From Saccharothrix saharensis (GTDB lineage Bacteria; Actinomycetota; Actinomycetes; Mycobacteriales; Pseudonocardiaceae): a stretch of DNA of 64,000 nt. The translations under genes and the position numbers were made by a program. This document shows, one piece after another, positions 7,477 through 15,802 of the stretch (the first letter of the stretch is position 1; the number at the start of each line of letters is the position of its first letter). The notes below the pieces were generated by a model. That model did not search any database. It saw only the letters and a list, made by a program, of their open reading frames with translations, and was not told the DNA's origin. Location of the stretch: assembly GCF_006716745.1 (NCBI RefSeq), contig NZ_VFPP01000001.1:2108001-2172000 (forward strand), read 5' to 3'.

Positions 7477-8943
7477 TCACCGGGTCGCTCGGGATCGCGC
7501 TCGCAGCAGAGCCACCAGGGTGACCGCCAAACCGACCAGGGCGATCACGGTGCCGAAGATCAGTCCTGGCCGGAACTGCGCCAGCACGACGTCTGCCGAC
7601 GCCTCGACGGACGCCGGGTCCGAGGAACCGGAGCTGGCGATGATGGCGGTGGTCACGGCCAGCACGATCGCGGAGCCCACCTGGCCGGAGGTCTGGAGCA
7701 ACCCGGCGGCCAGGCCTTGCTCGTGGTCGGCCACGCCCGCGGTGGCCTGCACGCTGGCCGAGGGGAACGTCAGCGCGAAGCCGATGCCCACGAGGATCGT
7801 GGTGGGCAGGATGTCGAGGATGTAGTTCGGGGTGCTGTCCAGGCGCAGGAAGAGGAGTTGGCCCAGCGACAGCGACAGCAGGCCGCCGATGATGACCGGA
7901 GGCGTGCCGTAGCGACCGATCAGCTTCCCGGCGTACGGGGCGGCGAGGACGACGAGCATGCCCACGGGTAGCACCGCGAGCGCCATTTCCAACGGGGACC
8001 AGGCCAACGACCGCTGGAAGTACAGCGTCACGACGAACTGGAACGCCGCGTACGAACCGAGCAGGGCGATGAAGCTGAGGTTGGCCCGGACCAGTGCGCC
8101 GTTGGCGAGGATGCCCAACCGCACCAGCGGGTACTGGATCTTCCGCTCGACGACGACGAAGACCGCGAGCAGCACGACGGCGACGGCGAACCCGACCAGC
8201 GTCTTGACGTGCAGCCAGCCGATCTCGGGAGCGGTGACCACGGTGTAGACGAGCATCAGCATCGCACCGGTCAGCGTCACGGCGCCCAGGAAGTCGTAAC
8301 CCCCGGATGCGGCGGGCCTGTCCTTGGGCACGAGGGCGATGCCCACGATCAGCGCCACCAGCGCGATCGGGACGGGGAACAGGAAGGTCCAACGCCAGTC
8401 GATCCCGGTCATCAGCCCGCCGAAGATCAGACCGGACGAGAAGCCGCTGGCACCGAAGACGGTGTAGATCGACAGGGCGCGGTTGCGTTGACGCCCTTCG
8501 GCGAAGGTCGTCGTGATGATCGACAAGCCGGTCGGCGCGGTGAACGCGGCGGCGACGCCCTTGATGAACCGGGTCACGATCAGCAGGAGGCTGTCGTCGA
8601 CCAGACCACCCAGCAGGGAGGCGACGGCGAACACGGCGAGGGCGACCAGGAAGACGTTGCGCCTGCCCAGCAGGTCGGCGGTGCGACCGCCGAGGAGCAG
8701 GAACCCGCCGAACCCGAGGATGTACCCGTTCATGATCCACTGCAGTTCCGCGGTGGACATCCCGAGTTCGCTGCCGATCGACGGCAGGCTCACGGCGGCC
8801 ATCGTGTAGTCGAGCCCGTCGAGGAAGAGCGCGAGACAAAGAACAGCGAGCAGCGCCCACATCTTCGCGGACCAACGCTGATCGCCGGCGACGCCGGCAT
8901 TCACGGATTCGGTTACCGGAGTCGGTTCGTTTGCTGAAGCCAC
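7477..8943 (-). CDS. DHA2-family (14-TM) MFS drug exporter
   Basis: An MFS protein of about 488 residues with 14 predicted hydrophobic segments and the DHA2/QacA-EmrB features: the loop motif GGRTADLLGRRNVF, and an ASGFSSGLIFGGLM stretch like the antiporter motif C region. Such pumps export antibiotics and other small products with proton exchange. On the same strand as the arseno-polyketide genes, it is the best candidate product exporter in the window. Two starts are possible: a TTG 36 bp upstream, whose TTGACA looks more like a -35 box, or the GTG used here. The downstream neighbours are a DinB-like protein and an acyl-CoA dehydrogenase. Confidence 0.85.
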   Translation of the reverse strand: MASANEPTPVTESVNAGVAGDQRWSAKMWALLAVLCLALFLDGLDYTMAAVSLPSIGSELGMSTAELQWIMNGYILGFGGFLLLGGRTADLLGRRNVFLVALAVFAVASLLGGLVDDSLLLIVTRFIKGVAAAFTAPTGLSIITTTFAEGRQRNRALSIYTVFGASGFSSGLIFGGLMTGIDWRWTFLFPVPIALVALIVGIALVPKDRPAASGGYDFLGAVTLTGAMLMLVYTVVTAPEIGWLHVKTLVGFAVAVVLLAVFVVVERKIQYPLVRLGILANGALVRANLSFIALLGSYAAFQFVVTLYFQRSLAWSPLEMALAVLPVGMLVVLAAPYAGKLIGRYGTPPVIIGGLLSLSLGQLLFLRLDSTPNYILDILPTTILVGIGFALTFPSASVQATAGVADHEQGLAAGLLQTSGQVGSAIVLAVTTAIIASSGSSDPASVEASADVVLAQFRPGLIFGTVIALVGLAVTLVALLRARSRATR

Positions 8944-9147
8944 ATTGCGAACCGTGACAGCTGTGACTTTACCTGTCAAGCCGTACCAGAAATTTCCAGA
9001 CGATCGGGAAAAGTCCGATCGTGGATACGTCGAACAGGCACGCGGGATAACCCGTGCGCCTTCTGTGAAGAATGAGAACGTCGTCTTCGATGAATCGACT
9101 GCTTCCGCCGAGTTCCGGACGGCACTCGGCCGGACATCCGCAGGGGG

Positions 9148-9180
9148 CGCCGGACCGGCGACACCCGCACCGGTCCGGCG
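9148..9180. terminator. Hairpin after the arsR-arsP-dithiol operon
   Basis: CGCCGGACCGG pairs perfectly with CCGGTCCGGCG around an 11-nt loop. It lies 21 bp past the stop of the dithiol protein gene and before the MFS gene, which fits transcription ending there. The remaining 8980-9147 holds no recognisable gene. Confidence 0.55.
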
Positions 9181-9201
9181 GCAGCGGAGCCGCGAATCCG
9201 C

Positions 9202-9720
9202 TCAGTTGCCCACTGGCTGGTCCTGGGCAAGGGCACCGGCCTTCACCAGGCCCTCCCGGACGTGTTCGGGCTTGATCAGGCCACCGGCGATCACCTCGCC
9301 GCCGACCATGAGCACCGGCAGCTGCAGGCCGTCGTTGCGCTGACGCTCGGTCAGGTCGTCGAGCACCTCCTTCGACAGCGCGCCGTTCATGCCCGCCGTG
9401 GCCGAGATGGTGCGGAAGGTGGCGGGCGCGCCGGTCTCGGCGATCACGTCCTGCGCCGCGCGCAGCGCCCGCTCGTCGAACGGCTTGGCCATCGGGCTGC
9501 AGCAGCTTCCGGTGATGACGAGGACTTCGGGACCACCCGCGGCCGAGGCCGGATCCTGCGCGGCGGGTGCGGGCGCCTTCGACTCGACCTTTTCCCGGGC
9601 GTCGTCCTCGAGCAGGTCCTCGTCGGGAACGATGTTGACGACACCACAGCAACTGCCGACCGCGCCGTCCTGCTTCCCTCCGCCGAAGAGGCGCTTCAAG
9701 AAGCCTCCGCTGGTAGCCAT
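9202..9720 (-). CDS. ArsD/thioredoxin-like dithiol protein
   Basis: A 172-residue soluble protein. It opens with an amphipathic stretch (FLKRLFGGG) and two vicinal cysteine pairs, GSCCGVVNIVPDED near residue 26 and ITGSCCSPMAKP near residue 80. The region after the second pair runs as an ArsD/thioredoxin-like fold ending LPVLMVGGEVIAGG, very like the LPLLLLDGEV segment of ArsD. ArsD hands As(III) to an ArsA ATPase, but no ArsA is present, so here it may deliver trivalent arsenicals to the ArsP-type permease encoded 23 bp upstream. An SD (GGAG) stands 7 nt before the ATG. The identity as an arsenic chaperone is inferred from the Cys pairs and the context. Confidence 0.7.
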   Translation of the reverse strand: MATSGGFLKRLFGGGKQDGAVGSCCGVVNIVPDEDLLEDDAREKVESKAPAPAAQDPASAAGGPEVLVITGSCCSPMAKPFDERALRAAQDVIAETGAPATFRTISATAGMNGALSKEVLDDLTERQRNDGLQLPVLMVGGEVIAGGLIKPEHVREGLVKAGALAQDQPVGN

Positions 9721-9743
9721 CGTTTTCTCCGTCCTAGATTTGA

Positions 9744-10631
9744 TCAGGCGAACAAAGGAATCAGGAATCCACCCGTGATCGCGACCGCCAGAATCGATCC
9801 GACGAAAGTCGCGACCAGTCGGGGCTTGAAGACGGCCGTGAGCATGCTGACTTCCGGGATGCTCGCGCCGGCCCCGCCGATGATGAGGGCGAAGACCGGT
9901 CCGATCCCCATGCCCGCCGAGGTGAGCGCCAACCCGACGGGAAGGGCCGACTCCGTGCGGACGTAGAGCGGGATGCCCACGACCGCCGCGATGGGCACGG
10001 CCCAGAAGCTGCCCGGACCGGCGACGTCGAGGAGGAACGACTCGGGCACGAACCCGTAGACCAGGGCACCGACCGAGAGTCCGATGAACAACGGCAGGAG
10101 CAGGGGCTTCATGCCGGACTTGGTCTGCTCCCACGCCGGGCGGAGTTCCGGCTTGAAACCGCGCCAGGGCTCCTCGTGCTCACCCGATCCGGCGACGCGG
10201 ACGCGCTTGACGTCCTGGGCCAGCCCGAGCCTGTCCCACAGCAGGGCGAGGAGCAGTGTGGTGACGAACGTGACGGCCGCGTAACCGACCATGATCTTCC
10301 AGCCGAACAGCAGCGCGACGACCCCGAGGATGATCGGGTCGAGCAGCGGCGACGAGATCAAGAAGGCGGCGGCCGCGGAGAAGGGCGCACCCGCCTTCAG
10401 CATGCCGAGCAGCATGGGCAGTGTCGAGCACGAGCAGAACGGCGTGAGCGCGCCGAGCGCGATGCCCTTGAGCGGTGCCATGAACGTGCCACCGGCGAGC
10501 CAGGACTGCAGGCGCTTCTCGCCGAGCTTGCGGTTGAGCAGCACCACCGCCATGGAAACCAGGAGGAACAGGGCGATGAGCTCGGCGGCCAACGCGGCGA
10601 AGGTCAGCGTGACCCGTAACGCCTCGCTCAC
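9744..10631 (-). CDS. arsP: ArsP-type organoarsenical efflux permease (DUF318)
   Basis: A 295-residue integral membrane permease with about eight hydrophobic segments. The family signature TPFCSCSTLPMLLGML is intact, and a second conserved half-repeat appears as GIPLYVRTESALPVG. ArsP exports trivalent methylated and aromatic organoarsenicals, which suits a producer of organoarsenicals. The start GTG overlaps the TGA of the upstream arsR (GTGA), so the two are translationally coupled. A longer frame upstream lies inside arsR and is not used. The dithiol protein gene follows 23 bp downstream. Confidence 0.88.
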   Translation of the reverse strand: MSEALRVTLTFAALAAELIALFLLVSMAVVLLNRKLGEKRLQSWLAGGTFMAPLKGIALGALTPFCSCSTLPMLLGMLKAGAPFSAAAAFLISSPLLDPIILGVVALLFGWKIMVGYAAVTFVTTLLLALLWDRLGLAQDVKRVRVAGSGEHEEPWRGFKPELRPAWEQTKSGMKPLLLPLFIGLSVGALVYGFVPESFLLDVAGPGSFWAVPIAAVVGIPLYVRTESALPVGLALTSAGMGIGPVFALIIGGAGASIPEVSMLTAVFKPRLVATFVGSILAVAITGGFLIPLFA

Positions 10632-10993
10632 GGATCGACCCCCGTTCCGCAGCAGCCGGGGTTGAGCTCGGTCATCCCCGCCAGCGTGGCCAACCACTGC
10701 ACCGGCGCACCCAGCTGCTCACAGCACAGCGAGTAGACGTTGGACCGGCCGCGCGCCTCGACGTTGACCAGCCGCTGCTCGCGCAGCGGTGCGAGGTGGT
10801 GGCTGACCAGCGTCTGGCTCATGCCGGTGGCTTCCTGCAGCTCCTTGACGGTGTGCGGGCGCTCGGCCAGGAGCAGGGCGAGGGTCATCCGGTTCTCGTC
10901 GGCCAGCGCCTTGAACATCGGCACCAGCAGCCGCGCCTTCTCCTGGTTGGTCAGCTGTCTCGAGGGCAGCAGCACCTCCAAGCCTTCTTCCAT
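10628..10993 (-). CDS. arsR: ArsR regulator of the arsP operon
   Basis: A 121-residue ArsR winged-helix protein (KALADENRMTLALLL, GMSQTLVSHHLAPLREQRLV). Effector cysteines are placed C-terminally: YSLCCEQLG and PGCCGTG form two vicinal pairs near residues 94 and 114, unlike the classical CXC in the recognition helix. This resembles ArsR variants with relocated As(III) sites. Its stop overlaps the start of arsP. A CAACAG-N6-CTGTTG dyad lies 15 bp ahead of the ATG, and it starts 70 bp after the ABC permease gene, so the operon may have its own inducible promoter there. Confidence 0.88.
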   Translation of the reverse strand: MEEGLEVLLPSRQLTNQEKARLLVPMFKALADENRMTLALLLAERPHTVKELQEATGMSQTLVSHHLAPLREQRLVNVEARGRSNVYSLCCEQLGAPVQWLATLAGMTELNPGCCGTGVDP

Positions 10994-11007
10994 ACATCCA
11001 TTCCTAT

Positions 11008-11025
11008 CAACAGCGAAGACTGTTG
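11008..11025. promoter_or_regulatory. Operator candidate of the arsR-arsP operon
   Basis: A perfect dyad CAACAG-N6-CTGTTG lies 15 bp upstream of the arsR start, in a short AT-richer gap after the ABC permease gene. Position and symmetry fit an ArsR site. Confidence 0.55.
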
Positions 11026-11063
11026 TCAATTGCATCGACGCTGATCAGCAGCGCCGGCTGTGG

Positions 11064-12809
11064 TCAGCGGAGCAGTCTGCGCAGGAGCATCGCCAGGCCT
11101 TCCACGACCAGGACGACGCCGAACGTGATGAGCATGATCAGCGTCACGACCTCGTACTCACGCGTTCGGGTGGCTTGGAGCAGCATGTAGCCGATCCCGC
11201 CGCCTCCCACGATGCCCAGCAACGTGGCGGCACGGACGTTGACGTCGAGCTGGTACAGGACGTGCCCGACGATCGCCGGCGCGCTCAGCGGCAGGATGGC
11301 GGTGAAGTAGGTCTGCAGACGGGAAGCTCCGGACGCGCGCAGTGCGTCCCGTGGTCCGGGGTCGACTTCCTCCAGGGAGTCCGCGACCAACTTGCCCAGC
11401 AGGCCGATCGCGCCGACGCCCAAGGCGAGCGTTCCCGCCACGGGCCCGAGACCGACGATGACGACCAGCACGATGGCCAGGACCAGCTCGGGCAAGCCGC
11501 GCACAGCCAGCACGAAGCCGCGGCAGATCAGGTAGACCCACCGATTGGGTGCGACGTTGCGCGCCGCCATCGACCCGACCGGCAGGGCGAGCACGGCGCC
11601 GATGAGCGTGGCCCCGAGTGCGATCTGGACGGTCACGACCATGGCCTCCACCAACTGCGGCAGCACACCCGCGGCACCGGGCGGCCAGAACAACCCGACG
11701 GTGCGAACCGCTCCCCCGACGCCCCCGCTCAGACCGCTCGCGAGCACCCCGCTGGCCTGCACCGCCCACACCAGCCCAGCGGCGAACACCGCCCAGTAGG
11801 CCGTGCGCAACAACCGGCGCGCAGTCCACCCGGGGGTGACACGCACGGGTGCCGCGCTCCCCCGCGCGGCTGTCGCGCGCGGCCGGTCGGGTTCTGCACG
11901 TGCTACCCGCCGACGCACCACCGACACGAGCGTGTGCCGGTTGTGGCGGTCGAACTCGGCGGAGTCGCCGAGCAGCGCTCGGCGAAGGGCCGTGGACAAC
12001 AACTCGACCACGACGCACAGCACCACGAGGATCAGTGCCCAGGAGATGCCCAGGCCGAAGTCCAGCCGGGCGAACGCGTGGGACATCTCCATGCCGACCC
12101 CGAGCACTCCGACGTACCCGAGGATCGCCGAGACCCGGATGTTGATGTCCAAGCGGTGCAGCGCCACGGCCACGAAAGCCGGGAGCACCTGCGGGAGGAC
12201 GCCGGCCAGCAACTGCTGAGCGCGACCTGCCCCGGCGGCTCGAAGCGCCTCGCGGGGACCTTCGTCGATCTGCTCGACGGCGTCGGCGTAGAGCTTGCCC
12301 ACCATGCCGATGGAGTGCAGGCCCATGGCGAGCACCCCCGGCAGCACGCCGAGGCCGAACAGCCGCACGAACACGATCGCCATGACGAGGTCGGGCACCG
12401 CCCGGGCCGCGACGATCACGCTGCGAGCCGCCAGCCGGCTGCCCTCGCCCCTCTTGGTGTTCGACGCGGCCCAGAAGGCCAAGGGGATGCTCAGGCACAC
12501 CGAGAGGACGGTGGCCAGCACCACCGCCGACAAGGTCAGGCCGACGTGGCGCAGCACCTCGTCCAGCGGTGGCGGTTCCAGCGGCCAGATCCGCTGCACG
12601 AAGCGCACGCCGTTGGCGTAGCCGTCGATCAGAGTGGCGACGTTGACGCGCAGGTCCACCAGCGACCAGATCCCGGCCGCCGGCAAGCCGACCAGGAGGA
12701 CCGCGGTCAGCACGCCGCGCGGCCGTGGCAGGGGTGGTGCGGCGGGCCGCGGCGGCGGGCCTCCCCCCGATCGCGTCGCGGGAGGGCGGGTGGGGGTTCC
12801 GGTGCTCAT
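11064..12809 (-). CDS. Fused PhnE-PhnE-type ABC permease
   Basis: A 581-residue permease holding two PhnE-like halves in one chain, each with about six membrane segments and an EAA coupling loop (EALRAAGAG in the first half; DALRASGAS in the second). Single PhnE proteins are about 270 residues, so this is a tandem fusion that replaces a homodimer. The N-terminal 35 residues are Pro/Arg-rich and cytoplasmic. It overlaps the ATPase stop by four bases (ATGA). With the PhnC- and PhnD-like genes upstream it forms an importer for an oxyanion such as phosphonate, phosphite, arsenate or an arsonate. The link to the arseno-polyketide genes points to an arsenic oxyanion, which is an inference. Confidence 0.85.
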   Translation of the reverse strand: MSTGTPTRPPATRSGGGPPPRPAAPPLPRPRGVLTAVLLVGLPAAGIWSLVDLRVNVATLIDGYANGVRFVQRIWPLEPPPLDEVLRHVGLTLSAVVLATVLSVCLSIPLAFWAASNTKRGEGSRLAARSVIVAARAVPDLVMAIVFVRLFGLGVLPGVLAMGLHSIGMVGKLYADAVEQIDEGPREALRAAGAGRAQQLLAGVLPQVLPAFVAVALHRLDINIRVSAILGYVGVLGVGMEMSHAFARLDFGLGISWALILVVLCVVVELLSTALRRALLGDSAEFDRHNRHTLVSVVRRRVARAEPDRPRATAARGSAAPVRVTPGWTARRLLRTAYWAVFAAGLVWAVQASGVLASGLSGGVGGAVRTVGLFWPPGAAGVLPQLVEAMVVTVQIALGATLIGAVLALPVGSMAARNVAPNRWVYLICRGFVLAVRGLPELVLAIVLVVIVGLGPVAGTLALGVGAIGLLGKLVADSLEEVDPGPRDALRASGASRLQTYFTAILPLSAPAIVGHVLYQLDVNVRAATLLGIVGGGGIGYMLLQATRTREYEVVTLIMLITFGVVLVVEGLAMLLRRLLR

Positions 12810-13612
12810 AAGCGCTCGCCCGCGGTCACGGGTGCCATCGGAGCGCTGACCTTCTCGTAGACGCTCATCACCGACGAGGCGTCCAACGCCCCCGTGGACG
12901 CCTCCATGACCACCTCACCCAGGCGAAGGCCGACGATCCGGTCGGCCCAGGACAGCGCCATCTCGACCTGGTGCAGGCTGCACATGACGGTCAGGCGCTG
13001 TTCCTCGGCGATGTCGCGGATCAACTGCATCACCGTGCGGGCCGATTCGGGGTCGAGCGATGCGACCGGTTCGTCGGCGAGGAGGATCTCGGGGCGCTGC
13101 ATCAGGGCCCTGGCGACGGCGACGCGCTGCTGTTGCCCGCCGGACAACGTGTCGGCTCGCTGGAACACCTGGTCGGCCAGTCCCACGCGATCCAGGTGGT
13201 CGATCGCTTCGTGGCGCAGTGCCCTGGGGTAGCTGCGCAGTCCCAGCCTGGGCCCGCGCAGGCGCCCCAACGCGCCGGTGCAGACGTTCTCCAGCACGGT
13301 GAGCCTGCCGACGAGGTTGAACTGCTGGAAGATGAAGCCGACCCGGCGTCGCAGCAGCCGCAGCTCACGGGGTCTGGCCCGCCCGACGTCGGTGCCCAGC
13401 ACGGTGACGGCGCCCGATGTCGGCCGGTGCAGGCCGTCGACGTGCCGGAGCAAGGTGGACTTGCCCGAGCCCGACAGGCCGAGCAGGACCACGACCTCAC
13501 CCGGCGCGACTTCCAGGCTGATGCGGTCCAGCGCGGTCACGTCGGGATCGAAGCGCTTGGTGACCTGCTGGAACCGGATGACGGACTCCGACGGCGGCGG
13601 AGAGGCTGTCAT
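12806..13612 (-). CDS. PhnC-type ABC transporter ATPase
   Basis: A 268-residue ABC ATPase of the phosphonate-import (PhnC) family. Walker A is GLSGSGKST (residues 45-53), the signature is LSGGQQQRVAVARAL and Walker B is ILLADEP, followed by the D-loop ASLDPES. It energises uptake through the fused permease encoded by the overlapping next gene, with the lipoprotein gene upstream. The substrate is set by the binding protein and not by this subunit. Confidence 0.9.
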   Translation of the reverse strand: MTASPPPSESVIRFQQVTKRFDPDVTALDRISLEVAPGEVVVLLGLSGSGKSTLLRHVDGLHRPTSGAVTVLGTDVGRARPRELRLLRRRVGFIFQQFNLVGRLTVLENVCTGALGRLRGPRLGLRSYPRALRHEAIDHLDRVGLADQVFQRADTLSGGQQQRVAVARALMQRPEILLADEPVASLDPESARTVMQLIRDIAEEQRLTVMCSLHQVEMALSWADRIVGLRLGEVVMEASTGALDASSVMSVYEKVSAPMAPVTAGERL

Positions 13613-13684
13613 GTCGTCCTCGACTGATCGGCGGCGAGCGGCGTGCTCACGGCGGTCGGGCAGTGGTTGCTCGGGGCGTCGGGC

Positions 13685-14602
13685 TCAACCGGTCTTGCAG
13701 ATCTCGGCCTGGGTGGTGCGGCAGATCTCCCGGATCGGGTTGTAGAACTCGTCCGTGGTCGGCATGAAACCCCAGAACCCCGCCACTGCGTCGACACCGA
13801 GGGCGGTGGCGTTCGCCTCGGTCGTGATGGCGTCGACGATCTTCTCCTGGAGGTCCGGGCTGAGCGTGTCGATCATGGCCATCGGCGAGTTCACGATCGG
13901 CTCCGACGTCCAGATCTTCTCGTAGTCGGCGGGGTTGATCTCGCCCTGCTCCGGCAGGACCTTGTCGAACAGGGTGTCGCGGACGGCGCCCGCGTCGCAG
14001 TCCCCGTCGCGCACCGCGAGCATCGAGGCGTCGTGCCCACCCGCGTACTTGTGGCTGTAGTCGACCTTCTCCTTGAGCCCCTTCCCGGCCAGCGCGCCGA
14101 GGGGGTAGAGGTAGCCCGAGGTCGAGTTCGGGTCGACGAAGCAGATCTGCTTGCCCCGCAGGTCCTCCAGCCGCTCGATGCCGCTGCCGACCTTGGTGAC
14201 CAGGTAGGACTTGTAGCTCGGTTCGCCCTGCGCATAGGCCTCGGAGGCGACCGGCACGATCCCGACCCCGGAGTCCTTGGCCAGGACGTAGGACAGGGGG
14301 CCGTACATGGCCAGGTGGACGGTCTTCGCCCGCTGGCCCTCGATGAGCGCCGCGTAGTCGGTGACCACCTGGAAGTCGATGGTCTTGCCCGTCTCCCGCT
14401 CGAGCACGTCGATGACGGGCTGCCACAGCTGCGCCATCGAGTTGGCGTTCTCGTACGGGATGACGCCGAACACGATGGTCTCGGGGTCGGTGGCGGCGTT
14501 GTTGTTCGCGGCGCTCTCGCCGCAGGCGGTCAGGCCCAGCGCAGTCACTGCGGCGGCCGCGGCCGCGGCGATGCGCCGCGACAGCGTGGTGTGGCTGAAC
14601 AT
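13685..14602 (-). CDS. PhnD-like solute-binding lipoprotein
   Basis: A 305-residue lipoprotein. The signal peptide ends in the lipobox LTAC, with Cys27 as the lipidation site. The mature part is a PhnD-type periplasmic-binding fold (IVFGVIPYENANSMAQLWQP, MYGPLSYVLAKDSGVG, FVDPNSTSGYLYP, and the DAGAVRDTLFD hinge region). This family includes binders of phosphonate, phosphite, methylphosphonate and the arsenite-sensing AioX. The conserved Tyr/Ser/Thr residues for an oxyanion headgroup are present, so arsenate or an arsonate is plausible. It sits 78 bp after the decarboxylase gene and 72 bp before the ATPase gene, which suggests that the cluster controls its own arsenic or precursor supply. Confidence 0.85.
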   Translation of the reverse strand: MFSHTTLSRRIAAAAAAAVTALGLTACGESAANNNAATDPETIVFGVIPYENANSMAQLWQPVIDVLERETGKTIDFQVVTDYAALIEGQRAKTVHLAMYGPLSYVLAKDSGVGIVPVASEAYAQGEPSYKSYLVTKVGSGIERLEDLRGKQICFVDPNSTSGYLYPLGALAGKGLKEKVDYSHKYAGGHDASMLAVRDGDCDAGAVRDTLFDKVLPEQGEINPADYEKIWTSEPIVNSPMAMIDTLSPDLQEKIVDAITTEANATALGVDAVAGFWGFMPTTDEFYNPIREICRTTQAEICKTG

Positions 14603-14680
14603 CGTGGTCGCTCTTCTCTCTTCATTGCCGGGGACGGTCGTCGAGCCGATCGAGCCCGGCCGGCGGCGGGTGGGTGCCGG

Positions 14681-15802
14681 TCAGACCTGGGCGGTCCGGT
14701 GTGCGGCGAGGGCTGCGCTGAAGCGGTCACGGATGCCGGTCGACGTGTGGGCCGAGGTGGCGCGCGGGGCCATGGGACCCGTGCGCGGCCGCGTGGGGAC
14801 GACCAGGAGGTGCGGTCCAGGGGTCTGACGGGCGGCGGCGATGCGCTGCTCAAGCGCCTGGACGCCATCGCAGCGCGACGCCGAGGTGTACCCGCACGCC
14901 AGCGCCACCCCGTCCAGCTCGGTGGTGGACGCGGTCGTGGGTTGTCCACCGGTCGACTCGTGGATGCCGTTGTCCAATACGACGTGGATCAGCCTCGCCG
15001 GACGCCGGTGCCCGATGACGGAGAGGGTCCCGAGGTGCATCAGAGCCGCCCCGTCACCGTCCAGGACGATCACCTCCTGGTCCGGATCGGTCGTCGTGAT
15101 GCCCAACGCGATCGAGGACGCGTGCCCCATGGAACCTTGCATGTAGAAGTTGGCCGGCCGGTCGTCGACGCCGAACAGCTCACGGCCGGTGTAACCGGTG
15201 GTCGCCACGATCGGGCTGTCGCCCGCGAGCGCGACCACCGCCCTGATGGCGTCCGCGCTGTCGATGCGGTCCGGGTTGACGGGGGTGCGTGCGGTCACCT
15301 TGCCGACGGAGCCCTTCTCCACCAGCACGAAGGGCGACTGCCCCTGGTTCATCGAGGCCAGGGCGTGGTCGAGCAGCCGGTCGAACTCGGCTGGTCCGTC
15401 GCCCGCGTGCAACGTCTGGTGCGGTGCCCCCAGCGCGTCCAGCAGCGGCGCGGTGGCCGGTCCCATGATGGCGTGTTGCGGCTCGTCATCGTCCGGGTCG
15501 GGGAAGCCGCGCAAGCTCACGAACGTCAACACCGGGATCCGGTACACCATGACCAGGGAGGTCAGGGGGTTGACCAGGTTGCCCAGCCCCGAGTTCTGGA
15601 TCATCACGTACGCGCGGCCACCGGCGAGCGCGACACCTGCCGCGGTGGCCAGCGCGGCTCCCTCGTTCGCGGCCGCGACGTAACGCCCAGGGGTCTGGCC
15701 GAGCAGGGCGATCGGTCCGCCGAAGAACGAGCACGGCACGCCGCTCGCGGCGGTGAACCCCCGGGCGTCGAGAGCGTCGCAGAACTTCTCCGCGGTGATC
15801 AC
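14681..15802 (-). CDS. Phosphonopyruvate decarboxylase homologue (predicted arsonopyruvate decarboxylase)
   Basis: A 373-residue thiamine-diphosphate enzyme, the usual length of phosphonopyruvate decarboxylase. The N-terminal PYR domain holds the activating Glu in AANEGAALATAAG, and the C-terminal PP domain has the TPP/Mg motif DGDGAALMHLGTLSVIG with the closing Asn in VVLDN. Family reaction: phosphonopyruvate to phosphonoacetaldehyde plus CO2. In bisenarsan-type clusters the homologue is thought to act on arsonopyruvate, giving arsonoacetaldehyde. It is coupled to the KAS III-like gene by a GTGA overlap. Substrate preference cannot be read from the sequence; it follows from the mutase and EPSP-synthase homologues nearby. 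Confidence 0.88.
   Translation of the reverse strand: MITAEKFCDALDARGFTAASGVPCSFFGGPIALLGQTPGRYVAAANEGAALATAAGVALAGGRAYVMIQNSGLGNLVNPLTSLVMVYRIPVLTFVSLRGFPDPDDDEPQHAIMGPATAPLLDALGAPHQTLHAGDGPAEFDRLLDHALASMNQGQSPFVLVEKGSVGKVTARTPVNPDRIDSADAIRAVVALAGDSPIVATTGYTGRELFGVDDRPANFYMQGSMGHASSIALGITTTDPDQEVIVLDGDGAALMHLGTLSVIGHRRPARLIHVVLDNGIHESTGGQPTTASTTELDGVALACGYTSASRCDGVQALEQRIAAARQTPGPHLLVVPTRPRTGPMAPRATSAHTSTGIRDRFSAALAAHRTAQV

Noticed and set aside
8974..8979. TTG at 8979 as the start of the 14-TM MFS gene
   Set aside because: TTGACA there resembles a -35 box, and no SD precedes it. The later GTG was used, but this remains uncertain.
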